This document shows, in pieces, positions 1 to 10,650 of a stretch of 64,000 bases of DNA. The stretch spans positions 1,607,600 through 1,671,599 of the forward strand of contig JAGKQI010000088.1 of the NCBI GenBank assembly GCA_018806915.1, read 5' to 3'. Made by a program: the position numbers and the translations under genes. The stretch's first letter is position 1. Every line of letters starts with the position of its first letter. Origin of the DNA: Phytophthora colocasiae (taxonomy: Eukaryota > Oomycota > Peronosporomycetes > Peronosporales > Peronosporaceae). Under the pieces are notes generated by a model. The model saw nothing but the letters and a program-made list of their open reading frames with translations, ran no database searches and was not told the origin of the DNA.

Positions 1-225
1 ATGTTAGATAATAAATCCGTTACATTTAGAATCAGGGCAATAAAATTAATACAGTTCAGTTTGCATTTTATATAGTTAGTGTTAATCCTTTATTATAGGA
101 ACACTGACTCTGTGAGTTCCGTAATTAGTGGACTACTTTGTTCTTTTATAGAACCGAAGGCTATTGTCTTACAAGCGAGACTCTACGAGTCAACAAAACG
201 TCCTCTGAGCGGTGCACACCTACGC
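1..225 (-). repeat. Gyp-T LTR, unit 0 (left part off window)
   Basis: These bases match, with scattered substitutions, the right half of the LTR copies that begin at 17050, 22970, 28894 and 34850. They include the AT-rich block with tttatatag and the block ggaacactgactctgtgag. The left half of the LTR lies outside the window. The LTR reads minus, like the pol remnant beside it. Unlike the other units it runs directly into pol sequence at 226, with no DNA transposon between. Confidence 0.85.
217..225. other. Empty target site of MULE-U (cacctacgc)
   Basis: In the four complete later units a 2.4 kb element lies between ctcctacgc (for example 17438-17446) and ctcccacgc (19817-19825). Here one copy of that 9-mer joins LTR to pol directly. 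This is the pre-insertion state and it fixes the insertion boundaries of the transposon. Confidence 0.8.
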
Positions 226-705
226 AGCCCCGCTGCATCCGGTACCACTTGTAGTGAATCCGACTTCTAAGTCGTTCCGATACGTAATTATCATATCCCG
301 CGTCCTCGACGATCTTCAAGGGGCCCAGCCACTGACGTACAACCTTCGAGGCCTTAGCACCGCACGGAGGTTTGTACATTCAAACCGGATCACCCGCCTT
401 GAACGTGCACCTATTCCTCATACGTTTGTCGTAATACCGCGCCTGTCGTCGCTACTCACTCTCTCTGGCCTGTAACGCGTGCTCATGGCTCTCCTTCAGG
501 CCTTCCACCAAATAGCGGTGATACGTCGTCAATTCTCCTGCATCTGTCATGTTACCAGTGCGCAGCAACTCGTTAGGGCTGTGTAACTTCCTGCCCATCA
601 TGTGTTCATTCAACGTCAGCGCTACAATCGAACGTCGCCTCGAATTGCATGCGTAAACCTCGAAGTCAATTCCAATCCCGCTGGTACTCATCGTTCATGT
701 AGTGG
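226..705 (-). pseudogene. pol: Gyp-T unit 0 integrase C-terminal remnant
   Basis: Two minus-strand reading frames (about 691-452 and 379-161) hold the C-terminal part of a Ty3/Gypsy integrase. The first has the segment around TLNEHMMGRKL. The second has the SH3-like turn beginning MYKPPCGAKASK. They lie in different frames, so the gene is broken. The reading continues at 14384 on the far side of Gyp-A, which landed between the integrase core and this tail. Part of the usual pol C-terminus is missing before the LTR. Role in an intact element: DNA binding and strand transfer by integrase. No function is expected here. Confidence 0.8.
702..705. repeat. Target site duplication GTGG of Gyp-A (left)
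   Basis: gtgg stands directly before the LTR start TGTGGTG and again directly after the other LTR end CACCACA (14384-14387). Uninterrupted units read catgtagtggacacc (for example near 20300), so GTGG is single in the empty site. Confidence 0.85.
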
Positions 706-2124
706 TGTGGTGGAGCGGATCTGGCCAAAATCTTGTTGAGGCCGATCGCGATCGCCACTTGCACGCAGACACCGACTAACGGAGGGGGTCCCCCGATGAT
801 CCGTGATCTTGCTGCGTGTTTTGTTCACCTTGTGTACCCGTCGGTAGGCGGGTTACGCTCTTCCAGGCGACTTCTGAAGATGTCTTGGGACGAGAAGAAT
901 GCCTTGGGTGACGCAGGGGTGTGAGATAGCGTGGGAATACTTCACTCTACCTCGGAGGGGTTGATCCGGGTCACAGGCGAGTTCTCGAGCCTTGATCCGG
1001 CCGCCTGGTCTTCGATCCAGGTCTTCCAAAGGTCCAATGTTGGGGATCTGATCCCTTCCTTTACGATGCTTGCCGCTTCCTATAGCGGGTGTCTTGATGA
1101 GTTGAGAGTCGGATCGGATCGTCCAGCCAAGCAGCTAATTCCTTCCGATCCGTAATAAGCGCTTAAAGGATAGATCACTAGATAGGGTAAAACTGTCCAA
1201 TATATTATCCAGTTATAACCTCTATACTAGATCTCGTCTCCTTACCTTCTTGATGCTGACGGGCCAATGTAATTCCCGGTTCCAGTCCTGGACGAAGGCA
1301 CTTGTGAGGTCCAGAGCAAATTCGATTCTCCTTTGGTTATTCCTATGTCTACTAGTCCCATCCTCAGCTGCTATCCTACGATCACCTGACATCCGGCTAC
1401 ACAGCTGCCCTTCCGATCCCCGATCTCGATCTCACCTAATCCTTGATCAGCAATATCGAACGGTGATCTTGAACAGCAATCTTGAACAATGATCCCGATC
1501 ATGAGTCGTCTCGCTTGATATCGTATCCCCGTGTCGTCGATATTCAAGATCGTGATCTTCCTGAGCTTAAACATCGCTCCCCCGCGCGACCGATGCTGCC
1601 ACCATTGTCCGGGCCAGAAATCTCCTCTTGGGATGATCTCGGCATGACCGCCTCCTTGGGTACCCCTTGAATCTCCTTCGGCTTAACACGGTGTGTGACG
1701 TCACTGATCTTGCGAAATTCCCGATGATCTTTAGATATTGGCCCTCTCTGCGGCACCTCATGGTCAGGTCATCGTCGATCCACAATAGATCGCGCCGGCC
1801 CCGATCCGCCGCTGCCTTGATCCCCTTCTCATACGATCTCAGGCAAGGCGTTCTCTTCTCTCCCGGTGCTGAGCCACTACGTGGGACTGTATGGCGGAGT
1901 TCTCTGATCGCTTAGTCTCACTCGACCAAGTCGTCATCCATCATCCACCTGCCCACTGGAGAGATCAAGACGATTATAAGTCTCGATCCATTCGTCGGCT
2001 GTCGTTCGCGCAATCTGGGGTCACCAATCGACATCTCGCTTCGCCAGAGACCCCTGCCGCTTGATCCGACTCTCTCTGGGCCCGACGTTGCCTTTCTCGG
2101 ATTTCTTATTCGCGCTTCACCACA
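706..2124 (-). repeat. Gyp-A 3' LTR
   Basis: About 1419 bp, nearly identical to 12975-14383. It starts TGTGGTGG and ends TTCACCACA on the plus strand. It contains 10 bp (around 777-786) that the other LTR lacks. No protein of its own is convincing. It is strikingly rich in the tetramer GATC (seven between 961 and 1140). Confidence 0.92.
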
Positions 2125-2138
2125 TCCGCCCCCAGCCT
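2125..2138 (-). other. Gyp-A polypurine tract
   Basis: The minus strand reads aggctgggggcgga directly before the 3' LTR. A purine tract at this place primes plus-strand DNA synthesis in LTR retrotransposons. The position and composition fit. Confidence 0.65.
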
Positions 2139-2220
2139 GCAAGTTGGTCCGTCTCGGTCCACTTCAGGTCTCATTCTCCAATCTTCCGGCCAAGGCACAA
2201 GTTGCTCCAGCAACACCCCG

Positions 2221-4835
2221 ATCACCATCACCCGACTCCCGCCAGTCTCAAAGAGTCAACAAGGAAGTGATCCTGGGAGCGACTATTTGCCAACACCTCC
2301 CGACTCCCCAAGATCTCTCTATCTCCCCACTCCGTCATCTCGCGGCGTTCGTCAGGTTCGGCTCCTGATCCAGCGCGCCCGCTCTCATCCGACGAGGCCG
2401 GGCCTTTGCCGGGCGATCCAGGGCGGGATCGCCTGGTGCACGAACGCGATCAGCTGAGTCGTGAAGTCATGGAACTTCGGACTCATGTCGACGCCATGGA
2501 GCGGTTCCGGGCGGATCAACAGGACGAGATCGCGCGTCTGGAGCGCGAGATCGCAGCTCTCGCAGAGGAGGACTCTGATCCCGATGGATTGCGCTTGCAG
2601 GTTCACCAGCTCCGATCGGAACGCGACGAGTTCGCACAACGTCTCAACTCTGCTCAGGCAGACCTAGATCGAGTCACAGAGGACCGGGATCGTCTAACAG
2701 ACGAGATGGAACAAGCCACTAACGAGATCCAAGATTTGCAGGCGGAAGCTCGGATCCATGCTTGCGATCTGGCTGAGGCGAAGCAAGACTCCGTCACCGC
2801 CAAGGCCAGCTATAACCGGATCTCGGCCGATCTTGCTCATCTCCAACTGGATTCCAGCCCCACGCCTTCGACCGGGGCTCCCACCCAACTGGCTTTGGCC
2901 AAGCGAGATCGGGCTCTAGCGGATTTTGCCCGAGCAACCTCCTCTTTGACCAACGTCGTTGCTGAACGCGACCGGATCCTCGGCCAGCTCGCCCATGCTA
3001 ACTCCGAACTGAATCGAGTTACTTCGGAGCGGGATCGCTTACTCGCGGAGCGGGACCAAGCAATTGCAGATCGAAACAAGGCGCGTACGGATCTCAGCAC
3101 CGAGAGACAACGCTCCAATCGTCGGCGTATGCATATAGCTTAGATCTCCTTTTTACCTGATCGTCACCTGATCGCGATCGCTCACATTCTTTCTTTCGTA
3201 GAGGATAATCTGATCGGCACCCACGCCGAAGTGCAGGAGCTAGAGGCGAGTCTTCACGCGCTGCAAGAGGGTTATGATCAGGCGGAGGGGGACGTATGGG
3301 CGACTACCAACGTCCTGACCGAGATGTCTCTCGGCTCCACGCCGCTCAAGATGAGCGGGGGGGTCAAACGCACTCTCAGTTCTCCCCCATCCCCTGCTGC
3401 CTCGCCTCCGCGTAAGACTTCGCGGACGGAGCCTTCTCCGGCTGATCACGGTACTGCTACACCCGGCGTCCCCGCTGAGGGCCAACTCGGCGGTCAGCCC
3501 CAGGAGACCGAGCCCGAAATGAGGCGCGAGGAAGATCCAGACCCATTTGATCTAGGCCCTGAACCCGTAATCTCGACAGGACCGGATGTGGAGGGACCGG
3601 ATCACACCCAGACTACTTCCCAGATCACCGCAGAAGCATCTTCCCCGAAGAAGGGTGGCACAGATCAGTCCAAACGCAAGCCCGATCCGGAGCATGACAG
3701 TGACGAAGAGGGTCCCGACGCTGGGTCCGACGACGCTCTTCGAGCCGCAATACTCCGATTAAGGTCGTGGCACCGCCGGCACGAAATCCTCCTCCGGCAT
3801 CCGGCGATCGAGGGGCGTCCACTCCTCGGACGCCTCCGGCACAGCCGACGCCTCCGGGGTCAGTTCTCCACAGTCCCCGATCGCATCTCCTCAGGGATCG
3901 CCGAGGGGTAGCCCGGCCGGAGGGAGCCCTCCCGGTGGGGGATCTGCGGCTCTCCTGGTGGCTCGCCACGCCCCCAGCTGCGACCTCCTCTGTTCGCGAT
4001 CCGTTCGTCCGTCCATCCCTGGGTATGCGAACGTCCGGCAGTTTACGGCCGGTGACGTCTTCCCTTGGGATCCGGTCTTCGTCGGGACCTTGGCGATCGT
4101 CGGTATGATCCTTTTTACACTGGCCAAGAGGTTACTGTTGCCTCCCGGATTCCTCTACCAAGCGAGATCCCCGGTCAACCGAGCTCCCCGAGCTGGAATC
4201 GGTTGTTTGACCAACCTGATCACTGGGCCCAATGTGCAGGCTCTACTTGCCACCCGACCTGGGAGGTGCTCCGCAACCGACCAGCCCCCCTCACCTTCGA
4301 TCTCGATCTACATCGTCGTGCTGGAACTCCGCTGTGGCAGATCGCAGACGCCTACGCCACCTACGTGTCAGATCACCTGCAAGCCTACTGGGAATCGATC
4401 CATTATCTCGAGATCACGAAGGCAATGTATGAAGCCGATCCTGATCTTCGCCGATATTACGTCGAGCGTCGTCAACGCCGTAGCCGTACTGGAGAACGTT
4501 GGCGGCAGCTGTTGGGGCGATTCCTGTCTATGATGCGCGCGATGTGGGCGGATATCGATCTTCTGCTCGATCCGTACTTCCTGCACTTCCCCACTATCCG
4601 CGACCGGGTACACTGGTATCCCGGATCGGCCTCCCGAATGGCCAACCTGGCCTAGCCGACTCTGAACCGACCGGAGCCCACCGATCTGATCTCTGCGTTG
4701 GCAGAATGCGATCAAGAGGACCTTTGGCGCAACCATTACCGCGATCGACCGGCAGACCGCCCGTCTCGGCAGATCCCACGGCTCGAAAACAAGTTTAACC
4801 CACCTGCTCCACCTACACCTCCTGGGACTCCTTGA
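2221..4835 (+). pseudogene. Accessory plus-strand gene of Gyp-A: spliced coiled-coil protein, damaged
   Basis: This gene runs against gag-pol, between the pol end and the 3' LTR. Parts in order: a Pro/Ser-rich start (about 2221-2340), a long heptad-type coiled coil rich in Arg/Asp/Glu/Leu (2406-3126), a 75-base intron, more coiled coil, an acidic Ser/Pro-rich linker (to about 3765), a Gly/Ser/Pro stretch (about 3766-3950), and a Trp/Tyr-rich helical C-terminal domain (about 4095-4835) with the segment HLQAYWESIHYLE and a run ending FPTIRDRVHW. The frame changes near 2340, 3766 and 4100, and a TAG interrupts the last domain at 4653-4655 although the same frame stays open to TGA at 4833-4835. 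No ATG start was found; the frame is open upstream of 2406. I do not recognise the family. A Gag-like structural protein or an element-encoded regulator are both possible. Confidence 0.6.
3127..3201 (+). other. Intron in the Gyp-A accessory gene
   Basis: It begins gtatgcat and ends ttctttcgtag, with a pyrimidine-rich stretch before the AG. Removing these 75 bases joins the frame of 2406-3126 to the frame of 3202-3911 exactly, through a codon split after its first base. It also avoids the stop at 3141-3143. The coiled-coil pattern continues on both sides, which supports splicing. Confidence 0.7.
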
Positions 4836-5190
4836 TCTCGCGATCCCGGCCAGTCCGAACGTTATCAACCGAGCCCGGGGTCGATCAGTACGTCTACATG
4901 TTCTCCATCACGATCCGGTGTCTCACCGCGCAATCCCGACTCCGGCCTAACTTCTTTCCAATTCCACGTAATTTCCTCCAACTTCAAAGATCAGCGTTCT
5001 TCTCCATATTCACTACACAGCTTCGATCTCCATTTCACACCTCCGAAATCGCCACACTTTGCATCCAATCACTCCGGTTTCACATGCATATACAAGAAAA
5101 ATATAAAATCTCCACACCTATCCAGATAGCCATCCAGATCGGCATCCACGATCCTGGCGTCGTGACCCGGCCACATCGCCCACTTCCCAT
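4836..5190. other. Spacer between convergent genes of Gyp-A
   Basis: This lies between the end of the plus-strand accessory gene and the end of minus-strand pol. It probably holds both 3' untranslated ends. I see no convincing frame, RNA gene or repeat in it. Confidence 0.4.
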
Positions 5191-5990
5191 CTACACTTCT
5201 TCGTGCGACTGCATCACACCAAACCGATTTCGGTTGGCATGATCTCGCAAGAACGCGTTCAACATTGCCCCACAGTTGAGATCGGCTTCGTCGACCCAAG
5301 TCGGCTCATCAAAACCGAGCCACTGTACTAGAAATTCTCGATAGATCCGGCCATAGCGAGTTCGCTTCGCACTTCGCATGTCCGAGATCCGTTCGACCTC
5401 ATATTCATCGGCGTCCAGATCTGGGACCCAACTGTCCTCCGGAAGGAGGATCTCATCGAAATCGAGCCGATCTGCTTCATCCACCGTCAACTCGGTTTGC
5501 GATCGATCCGGAAAATTCCGTACCAGCTTTAGCTTAGAAACGTGGCCCACTGGGAAGATATGGTAACCAGATCCCGCGATCTCCAGCTTGATCGTGAATT
5601 CATTGAGCTTTTCCGCCACACGGAACGGACCGTGCCAAAGGTGGGAAAGTTTACGCGCATATCCCTCCATCACACGATCTAGATACAGCCAGACCCGTGA
5701 TCCAGCTTCGATCTGATGCGAATCGATATTCTCATTGTGCTGATCGGCCCGTTCTGCAATTGCCTCCCGTAGCCTAGCGTTGACCTGTTCTCGCGACTGC
5801 TGGTAGTATCTCTGGATCCGATATCTCCACCGTCTTGGATCGCGATCGTGGCGTCTCGTTGACCCTGATCGGGATCGTTGCTTCAACGTCGATCTCGGAT
5901 CCCATCCGTGTACCAAATAGTGAGGGGTATCTCCCCGAACCCGATCGTGGGCCGTGTTAATAGCGAACGTCAGTCGCTCCGCGTATTCAT
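5191..5990 (-). pseudogene. pol: Gyp-A integrase C-terminus with chromodomain
   Basis: The frame opens in the integrase tail (about 5990) and passes a GPFRVAEKL/VGHVSKLKLV region, the SH3-like integrase C-terminal fold. It ends in a chromodomain of about 50 residues: YEVERISDMR, then REFLVQWLGF, then PTWVDEADL. Chromodomains on integrases tether Ty3/Gypsy insertion to histone marks. The stop is near 5191. It lies one frame away from the integrase core upstream because of a deletion around 5985-5995. Confidence 0.85.
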
Positions 5991-6941
5991 CCCAGTCCTT
6001 CTGATCGCCCGTTGTCGTTGCCCCAGGATCCTATTGAACGATCTGAAGAAGTCGGACATGAAACTCGGCTCTCGATCGTGTCGGATCATCTCGCTAGCAC
6101 CAAATCTTCGGAACGCACATTCTTCATAGGACTCCGCGACGGTCTGAGCCGATCGGGAGGAACTGGCCTTCGCGATCACATATCCCGTGAACAGATCGAC
6201 CCAGATCAGTAGTTCGGTGTTGCCTTTGTTAGATCTGGGCAAGGAGGGTATGTGATCCATCGCTATGATCTGGAATGGGTATGTCGCTTGCAGATTCCCC
6301 GGCGGCTTGCCCCGGATCGTGGGCCTCCCCTTTCCGGTCTCGCAGTCTACGCACTCGCCTACATATCGCTGCACGCTCCGATACAATCCCCTCCAGTGGA
6401 AATGATCTCGAATTCGCTGATAAGTGCGTCCAATCCCCTGATGTCCTCCTTCCAGAGTCGTGTGATAGTGGTGGAGGACATCCTGCTGTAGCGTTTTGGG
6501 AACTACAAGCCTCATCAGGTGGTCGCGCTCGTCATTCGATCTCGGCCCTGGTGGGCAGTAAAACAGCAGATCCTGTTCATCTACCTCGTACTCGGAGGCG
6601 ATCTTGGCGTAGGATCCAGATTCAGCTCGAGTAAGATCCGCGATCTGCCCGACCCAGTACTTCTTTAGTCCGGCGATCCAGATCTCTTCGTCCTGGGCTC
6701 GCCTGATCCGATCAACCCGCATCTCTCGGATCAGTTCCTCTCGCGGGACAGCGGCACCAGGTCGCGCTCGGGCTGCACGCGTGGCTACTGCCGACACTTG
6801 CACAGATCGATCTTCAACTCGAGGGATCAGCACCTCATTAAGCCGATTCAGGGTGATCAAATCGCACCGATCTGTCTCATCGTGGACCTCGATCCCGCTT
6901 TCTCTGCAGCGCGGCACTCGCCAGGCTATCCGCGCTCCCAT
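5970..6941 (-). pseudogene. pol: Gyp-A integrase zinc finger and catalytic core, third acidic residue deleted
   Basis: The HHCC zinc finger is visible (HHYHTTLEGGHQG ... CVDCETGKG). The core follows with a first acidic residue in AMDHIPSLP and a second in IRHDREPSF. After GQRQRA the frame breaks and runs into sequence that belongs further downstream. The region that normally holds the catalytic glutamate (about 35 residues after the second Asp) is absent. The start overlaps the RNase H frame by a one-base frameshift near 6905. Strand transfer by this protein is not expected. Confidence 0.85.
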
Positions 6942-7620
6942 TCCAGTCTCTCTTCACATGGACAAGCTCATGATTCCCCCATTTTCGCAAGTGATCCAGC
7001 ACCTTCTGTTTCAGTAACGTCAATCCCGGCGCTTTACAGTCGATCTCGCCCCGGACTTGTCGGATCACTAGGTTCGAATCGCCGCAAACGACCAAACGGC
7101 GGCGTTCTAACTGTGTGATCATGCTAAGACCTAGCAAGAGTCCACGGTATTCCGCTTCATTGACAGTAAGGCTCTCCGTATAATCTGATCTAGCCTTGAT
7201 CACTTTCCACTCCGGCAAACTCCGCACGATCGCGCTGAAAGCGCCTCCTCCTCGTTTCACGCGTGCCGATCCGTCGAAACTTATAACCCACAGCTCCTCA
7301 TCTGGGTCCACGGTAGGGATCGGCATCTGAATTCGACGTTTTGGTTCCTTTCGAGGCGCGATCGCGATCAGGGCTTCATCGATCTCCGATCTGGGCGTTA
7401 TACTAGCTGCGATCGCCCCCAGTATCTCATCCTCTCCCTTCGTACACTTAGTGATCTCAAGGGACCATGGGGATAGAAGTGCAGACCATTGCCCAAGGTG
7501 TCCTTGGAGGCCGGCTGACTTGAACAGCCAAGCAAGCGTAGAATGTCGGGTTAGGACCTTAATCCGACGTCCCACCAGCAGGATGTAGTGTAGATCCAAG
7601 ATCCGGAGTAGAGCCAACAC
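6877..7620 (-). CDS. Gyp-A second (archaeal-type) RNase H
   Basis: The first part (TRHSTLAWLF to about GEDEILGAIAAS) is the degenerate RNase H tether usual after Ty3/Gypsy RT. A second, complete-looking RNase H follows. Its acidic residues fit in order: SFDGSAR (Asp), VNEAEYRGLL (Glu), CGDSNLVIRQ (Asp) and RDWNGSADSLAS (Asp). It would remove RNA from the RNA:DNA hybrid during cDNA synthesis. A duplicated RNase H is known from oomycete and plant LTR elements. It is open over about 245 codons but joined to both neighbours by frameshifts, so it is part of a broken pol. Confidence 0.8.
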   Translation of the reverse strand: MLALLRILDLHYILLVGRRIKVLTRHSTLAWLFKSAGLQGHLGQWSALLSPWSLEITKCTKGEDEILGAIAASITPRSEIDEALIAIAPRKEPKRRIQMPIPTVDPDEELWVISFDGSARVKRGGGAFSAIVRSLPEWKVIKARSDYTESLTVNEAEYRGLLLGLSMITQLERRRLVVCGDSNLVIRQVRGEIDCKAPGLTLLKQKVLDHLRKWGNHELVHVKRDWNGSADSLASAALQRKRDRGPR

Positions 7621-8153
7621 CTCCTTCTCGGCAACATTATAATCGTCTTCAAGGTTCGGCTGGCAATCGCGACCGGGTGGTAGATCTGGTCGTGTTCCTG
7701 CATTAGTGCGGCGGAAATCGCCCAGTCACTAGCATACACGATCACCACGGGCAATTTCGTCATGTCGAAGTGACGGAGGATCGGGGTCGGCGTGATCTTG
7801 GCTTTCAAGGCGGTAAACGCTCTGTGTGCCCTACTCCACCTCTCGTCGCCAGTTTTTTGGCCCAGGTTGGCTTCAATCTCGCTTGAACAGGGGAAAGACA
7901 CCGCCCCCAAGCCAGGATCCGGTGTGCTATCGCTCCGTTGAGTCGAGATATCTAGTGATCCATCCCGATTCGACTTAATCGCGACGGGATCTCGAGTGAT
8001 CGGGTCCATCCTATCCATGATCTTCCGTAGGTCTGGTCGCTTCTTCAGCTCCGCGAACTCCACTTCACGTAGTTCATACAGGACCGATGCATAGATCTCG
8101 TAGTCCTCGATGAACCGACTATAGTAGTTCAAACTTCCTAGGAACGATTGCAT
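7551..8153 (-). pseudogene. pol: Gyp-A RT connection region
   Basis: It begins with QSFLGSLNYYSRFIEDY, the conserved join of RT thumb and connection. It continues through TALKAKITPTPILRHFD and VYASDWAISAALMQ, the remnant RNase H fold of Ty3/Gypsy pol. The frame fails near 7650 and pol continues in the next frame. Confidence 0.82.
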
Positions 8154-8341
8154 AGATCGGAGTGATCCAGGGAATGGTACGTCAGAGATTTCAAGTCCTT
8201 CGGGTTCGCTTCTAGTCCATCGATCGACACCTTGTGCCCGAGATATTCCACCTTATCCATGCCCCAGAAGCTCTTTGCCACACTGATCGAGAGATTCCAC
8301 TTATCGCGGGCCTCCAGTAGGTCTTCCACCCGATCGCACAT
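8138..8341 (-). pseudogene. pol: Gyp-A RT thumb fragment
   Basis: This short frame carries ARDKWNLSISVAKSFWG and KVEYLGHKVS, the RT segment that follows the YxDD palm motif. It is displaced by one frame from the palm (ending 8212) and by another from the connection region (from 8153). Confidence 0.8.
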
Positions 8342-9234
8342 TTGAATGATCCAGCCGTGATCAAGATATCGTCGATGTATGATCTCCGTCCTAGAACCGA
8401 CGGGCGACCAGGATCCTCCGGGATCCCTGATTCAAACACATCTGCAGAGTCTTCTGTATTCCCTGACTGGGATATCTTCAGAAAACCGTATAACGCGTTG
8501 TCCACGAGACGTTGGTAGATCTGAGGAGCATTCTTCAGTCCGAAGGGCATGCGGTTCCACTCGAAGAGGCCGAACGGGGTGATGAAAGCCGAGATCGCGC
8601 GAGCTCGGTCGGTCATCGATACAACCCAGAATCCACTGGCCATATCCAACGAACAATATCACAGGACCTTGTCAAGATCTTCCAGTAGGTCGTTGATCAG
8701 GGGCATCGGGTAGATCATCAGTCTCGTGAGGCTGTTCACCAGCCGATAATCGATGCACAGTCGGATGTCTACGCCATTCTTCTTGATGATCACCACGATC
8801 GGAGATGCCCATGGCGAGGTCGATGGCCGAATGATCTTGGCGGCTAGGAGTCCTTTGATGAGGTCCGATACTTTCTCGCGGAACTGTGGCGCCACCTTCC
8901 GGACTCGTTGTGCAATTGGTCTTGCATCTCCAACGTCGATATCATATATGACACCCTTGGCCGCTGGAGGAAGTGCGTTTCCTTTCCCGATCAGGAGGTG
9001 TCGCTTCTTCCAAATGATCTACCGAAGTTTCTCAATCTCCTCCGGGGTAGCAGATCCCGGATTTCCTACTTGCAGATCTTCAATCCTGACTTCTTTAGTG
9101 GTGGAGATCTGGATCTCTGGTACTACCGCGAGATTATCGGTTAGATCTTCGGCCGAAAAATCGACGCTTTCGTGTAAGTGGGTCCGATCGGCGTTCTCGA
9201 TCCCTTCAGGAGATGTCGGATCGGGTTCGTTCAT
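8212..9234 (-). pseudogene. pol: Gyp-A reverse transcriptase fingers and palm, two nonsense codons
   Basis: One frame runs from 9234 to 8212, broken by TAG at 9019-9021 and TGA at 8659-8661. In order: an acidic leader, IGKGNALPPAAKGV, then IRPSTSPWASPIVVIIKK, LCIDYRLVNSLT, LDMASGFWVV (first palm Asp), FEWNRMPFGLKNAPQ, and YIDDILI (the catalytic YxDD). Each stop is a one-base change from a sense codon that would fit the family (CAG and TGG). The frame is lost just after the YxDD motif. Confidence 0.88.
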
Positions 9235-9715
9235 TGATGGACCATGAAGTTTGTCGTCCTTGGCCGTCAGGATCGGGGTGTCCTCAACCGTGGGGACGGC
9301 GTCGGATACATGTTTGATCTCGATTTGAAAATCTGTTTTTTTCTGTTTTTACCTCGATCTCTTCTTCGCATGTCCGATCTGTCAAGCTCTCATTCGTCTT
9401 AGTCTCACCGTCCCCAGCTTCGCCACTCGGGGCCTTATCAGGACTGACCGTGATCGGTGGAGTGGTCATAGGATCCAGCTGTTTCAAGAAACGCGACCTT
9501 GACTTCGGCTGCATCAGCCGATCGAGCTGGAGGTCGGGGTTCCAATGTCGATATCGATGCGGGGTTGGGGTCGATCCTGGTCGTCCCACCTCGGCGGAAT
9601 ATGGATCATGGCGTGGCGTAAGTTGGTCGTTCGACCGACGGTAAGGAGATATCTACGGTATCCTGAGGCTCCGGTCTTGCGTCCACTGTTGCTTCTAGAG
9701 CTAAATTCTGCCATT
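9235..9715 (-). pseudogene. pol: Gyp-A protease-RT linker, degenerate
   Basis: Two overlapping frames (9783-9514 and 9589-9284) hold hydrophilic, Pro/Glu/Arg-rich sequence without a recognised domain. Both are bounded by stops. They most likely are the variable linker between protease and RT, broken by indels. Position between the two enzymes is the main evidence. Confidence 0.5.
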
Positions 9716-10650
9716 TCATATAGCGCCGGGATCCGACCCGGGGAATCGAGGCACTTTTTCTTGATCAAGTACCATTCCGACATGCATCCGGTGATCCAGT
9801 CGCAAAATCTTCTCGCTAAGATTCGTGATTCTTAGGTACCGAACCCTACCGGGCCCTTCTACCACAGTAGGTACCCATCGATCACCTCTGGTCACCCACA
9901 CATTCTCCGCCGCCGATAGTTTCACTCTTGACGCGATCTCTTCGGATCCTCCGACCGGGATATGTAGATCCTCTTCCATTGTGACTGATCTCACCTTCTC
10001 TCCATACAATCTCTTACGACCATTAAGCGGGATCCCCACTTCATTGGGTAGACACATCGATCCCTTTGCAAGATCCATTCGGACCCCGGCCGGGATCATG
10101 AAATCCATACCCAGGATTGCATCTTGCCCAGATAGATCCCCGATCCATACATCGAAAAAGTATACCAAGTATCCTGCCAGCGTGATCTTGATCCTCGTTC
10201 TTCCTTCGGTGGTGTACACATTATCACCGATCCCAACACACTCCTGTCTCTGACTAGTGTTAAAGTGGCACCCAACCTTACGAGCAAAGGTGGTATCCAA
10301 GATGGATACCTCGGCGCCAGTGTCCAGGAGCAAGATCGCTCTTTCATGATTGATCGTGCCTGAGATCTTGGTTTGGCGGAACCATTTTCCTGGTGCGTGG
10401 TATTTCCAATACCCCCTGGATTCTACTTCCTTGAGATCCAAAGCTACCTCCGCACCAGATCGAGAGAATTCATCGATCCGGGGAAGATTCGCGATCTTAG
10501 CAGTATACGAATGCAACTTACATGTATTACCGCGCAGATCCGAATTCTCCCTATCTTGATCTCTCGATTTCTTGTTCACATATGCATAGATGCAGTACTC
10601 AGAACGCTCGGCTCGTACCGGTTTCCAAACCGGCGAGCGTCCTAGTTTAA
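9716..10650 (-). CDS. pol: Gyp-A retropepsin-like protease
   Basis: The aspartic protease motif LLLDTGAEVSILD (Asp-Thr-Gly active site) is followed about 75 residues later by DAILGMDF, the usual second hydrophobic-Gly motif. The homodimer would cut Gag-Pol in the virus-like particle. The frame overlaps the end of the Gag zinc-knuckle frame (stop at 10642) and lies -1 to it. A -1 ribosomal shift between gag and pol is possible but unproven. It ends at a stop near 9716, before the linker. Confidence 0.82.

Noticed and set aside
2837..3118. Arg/Ser-rich minus-strand frame opposite the coiled coil
   Set aside because: It is an antisense shadow with monotonous composition. The sense strand explains it.
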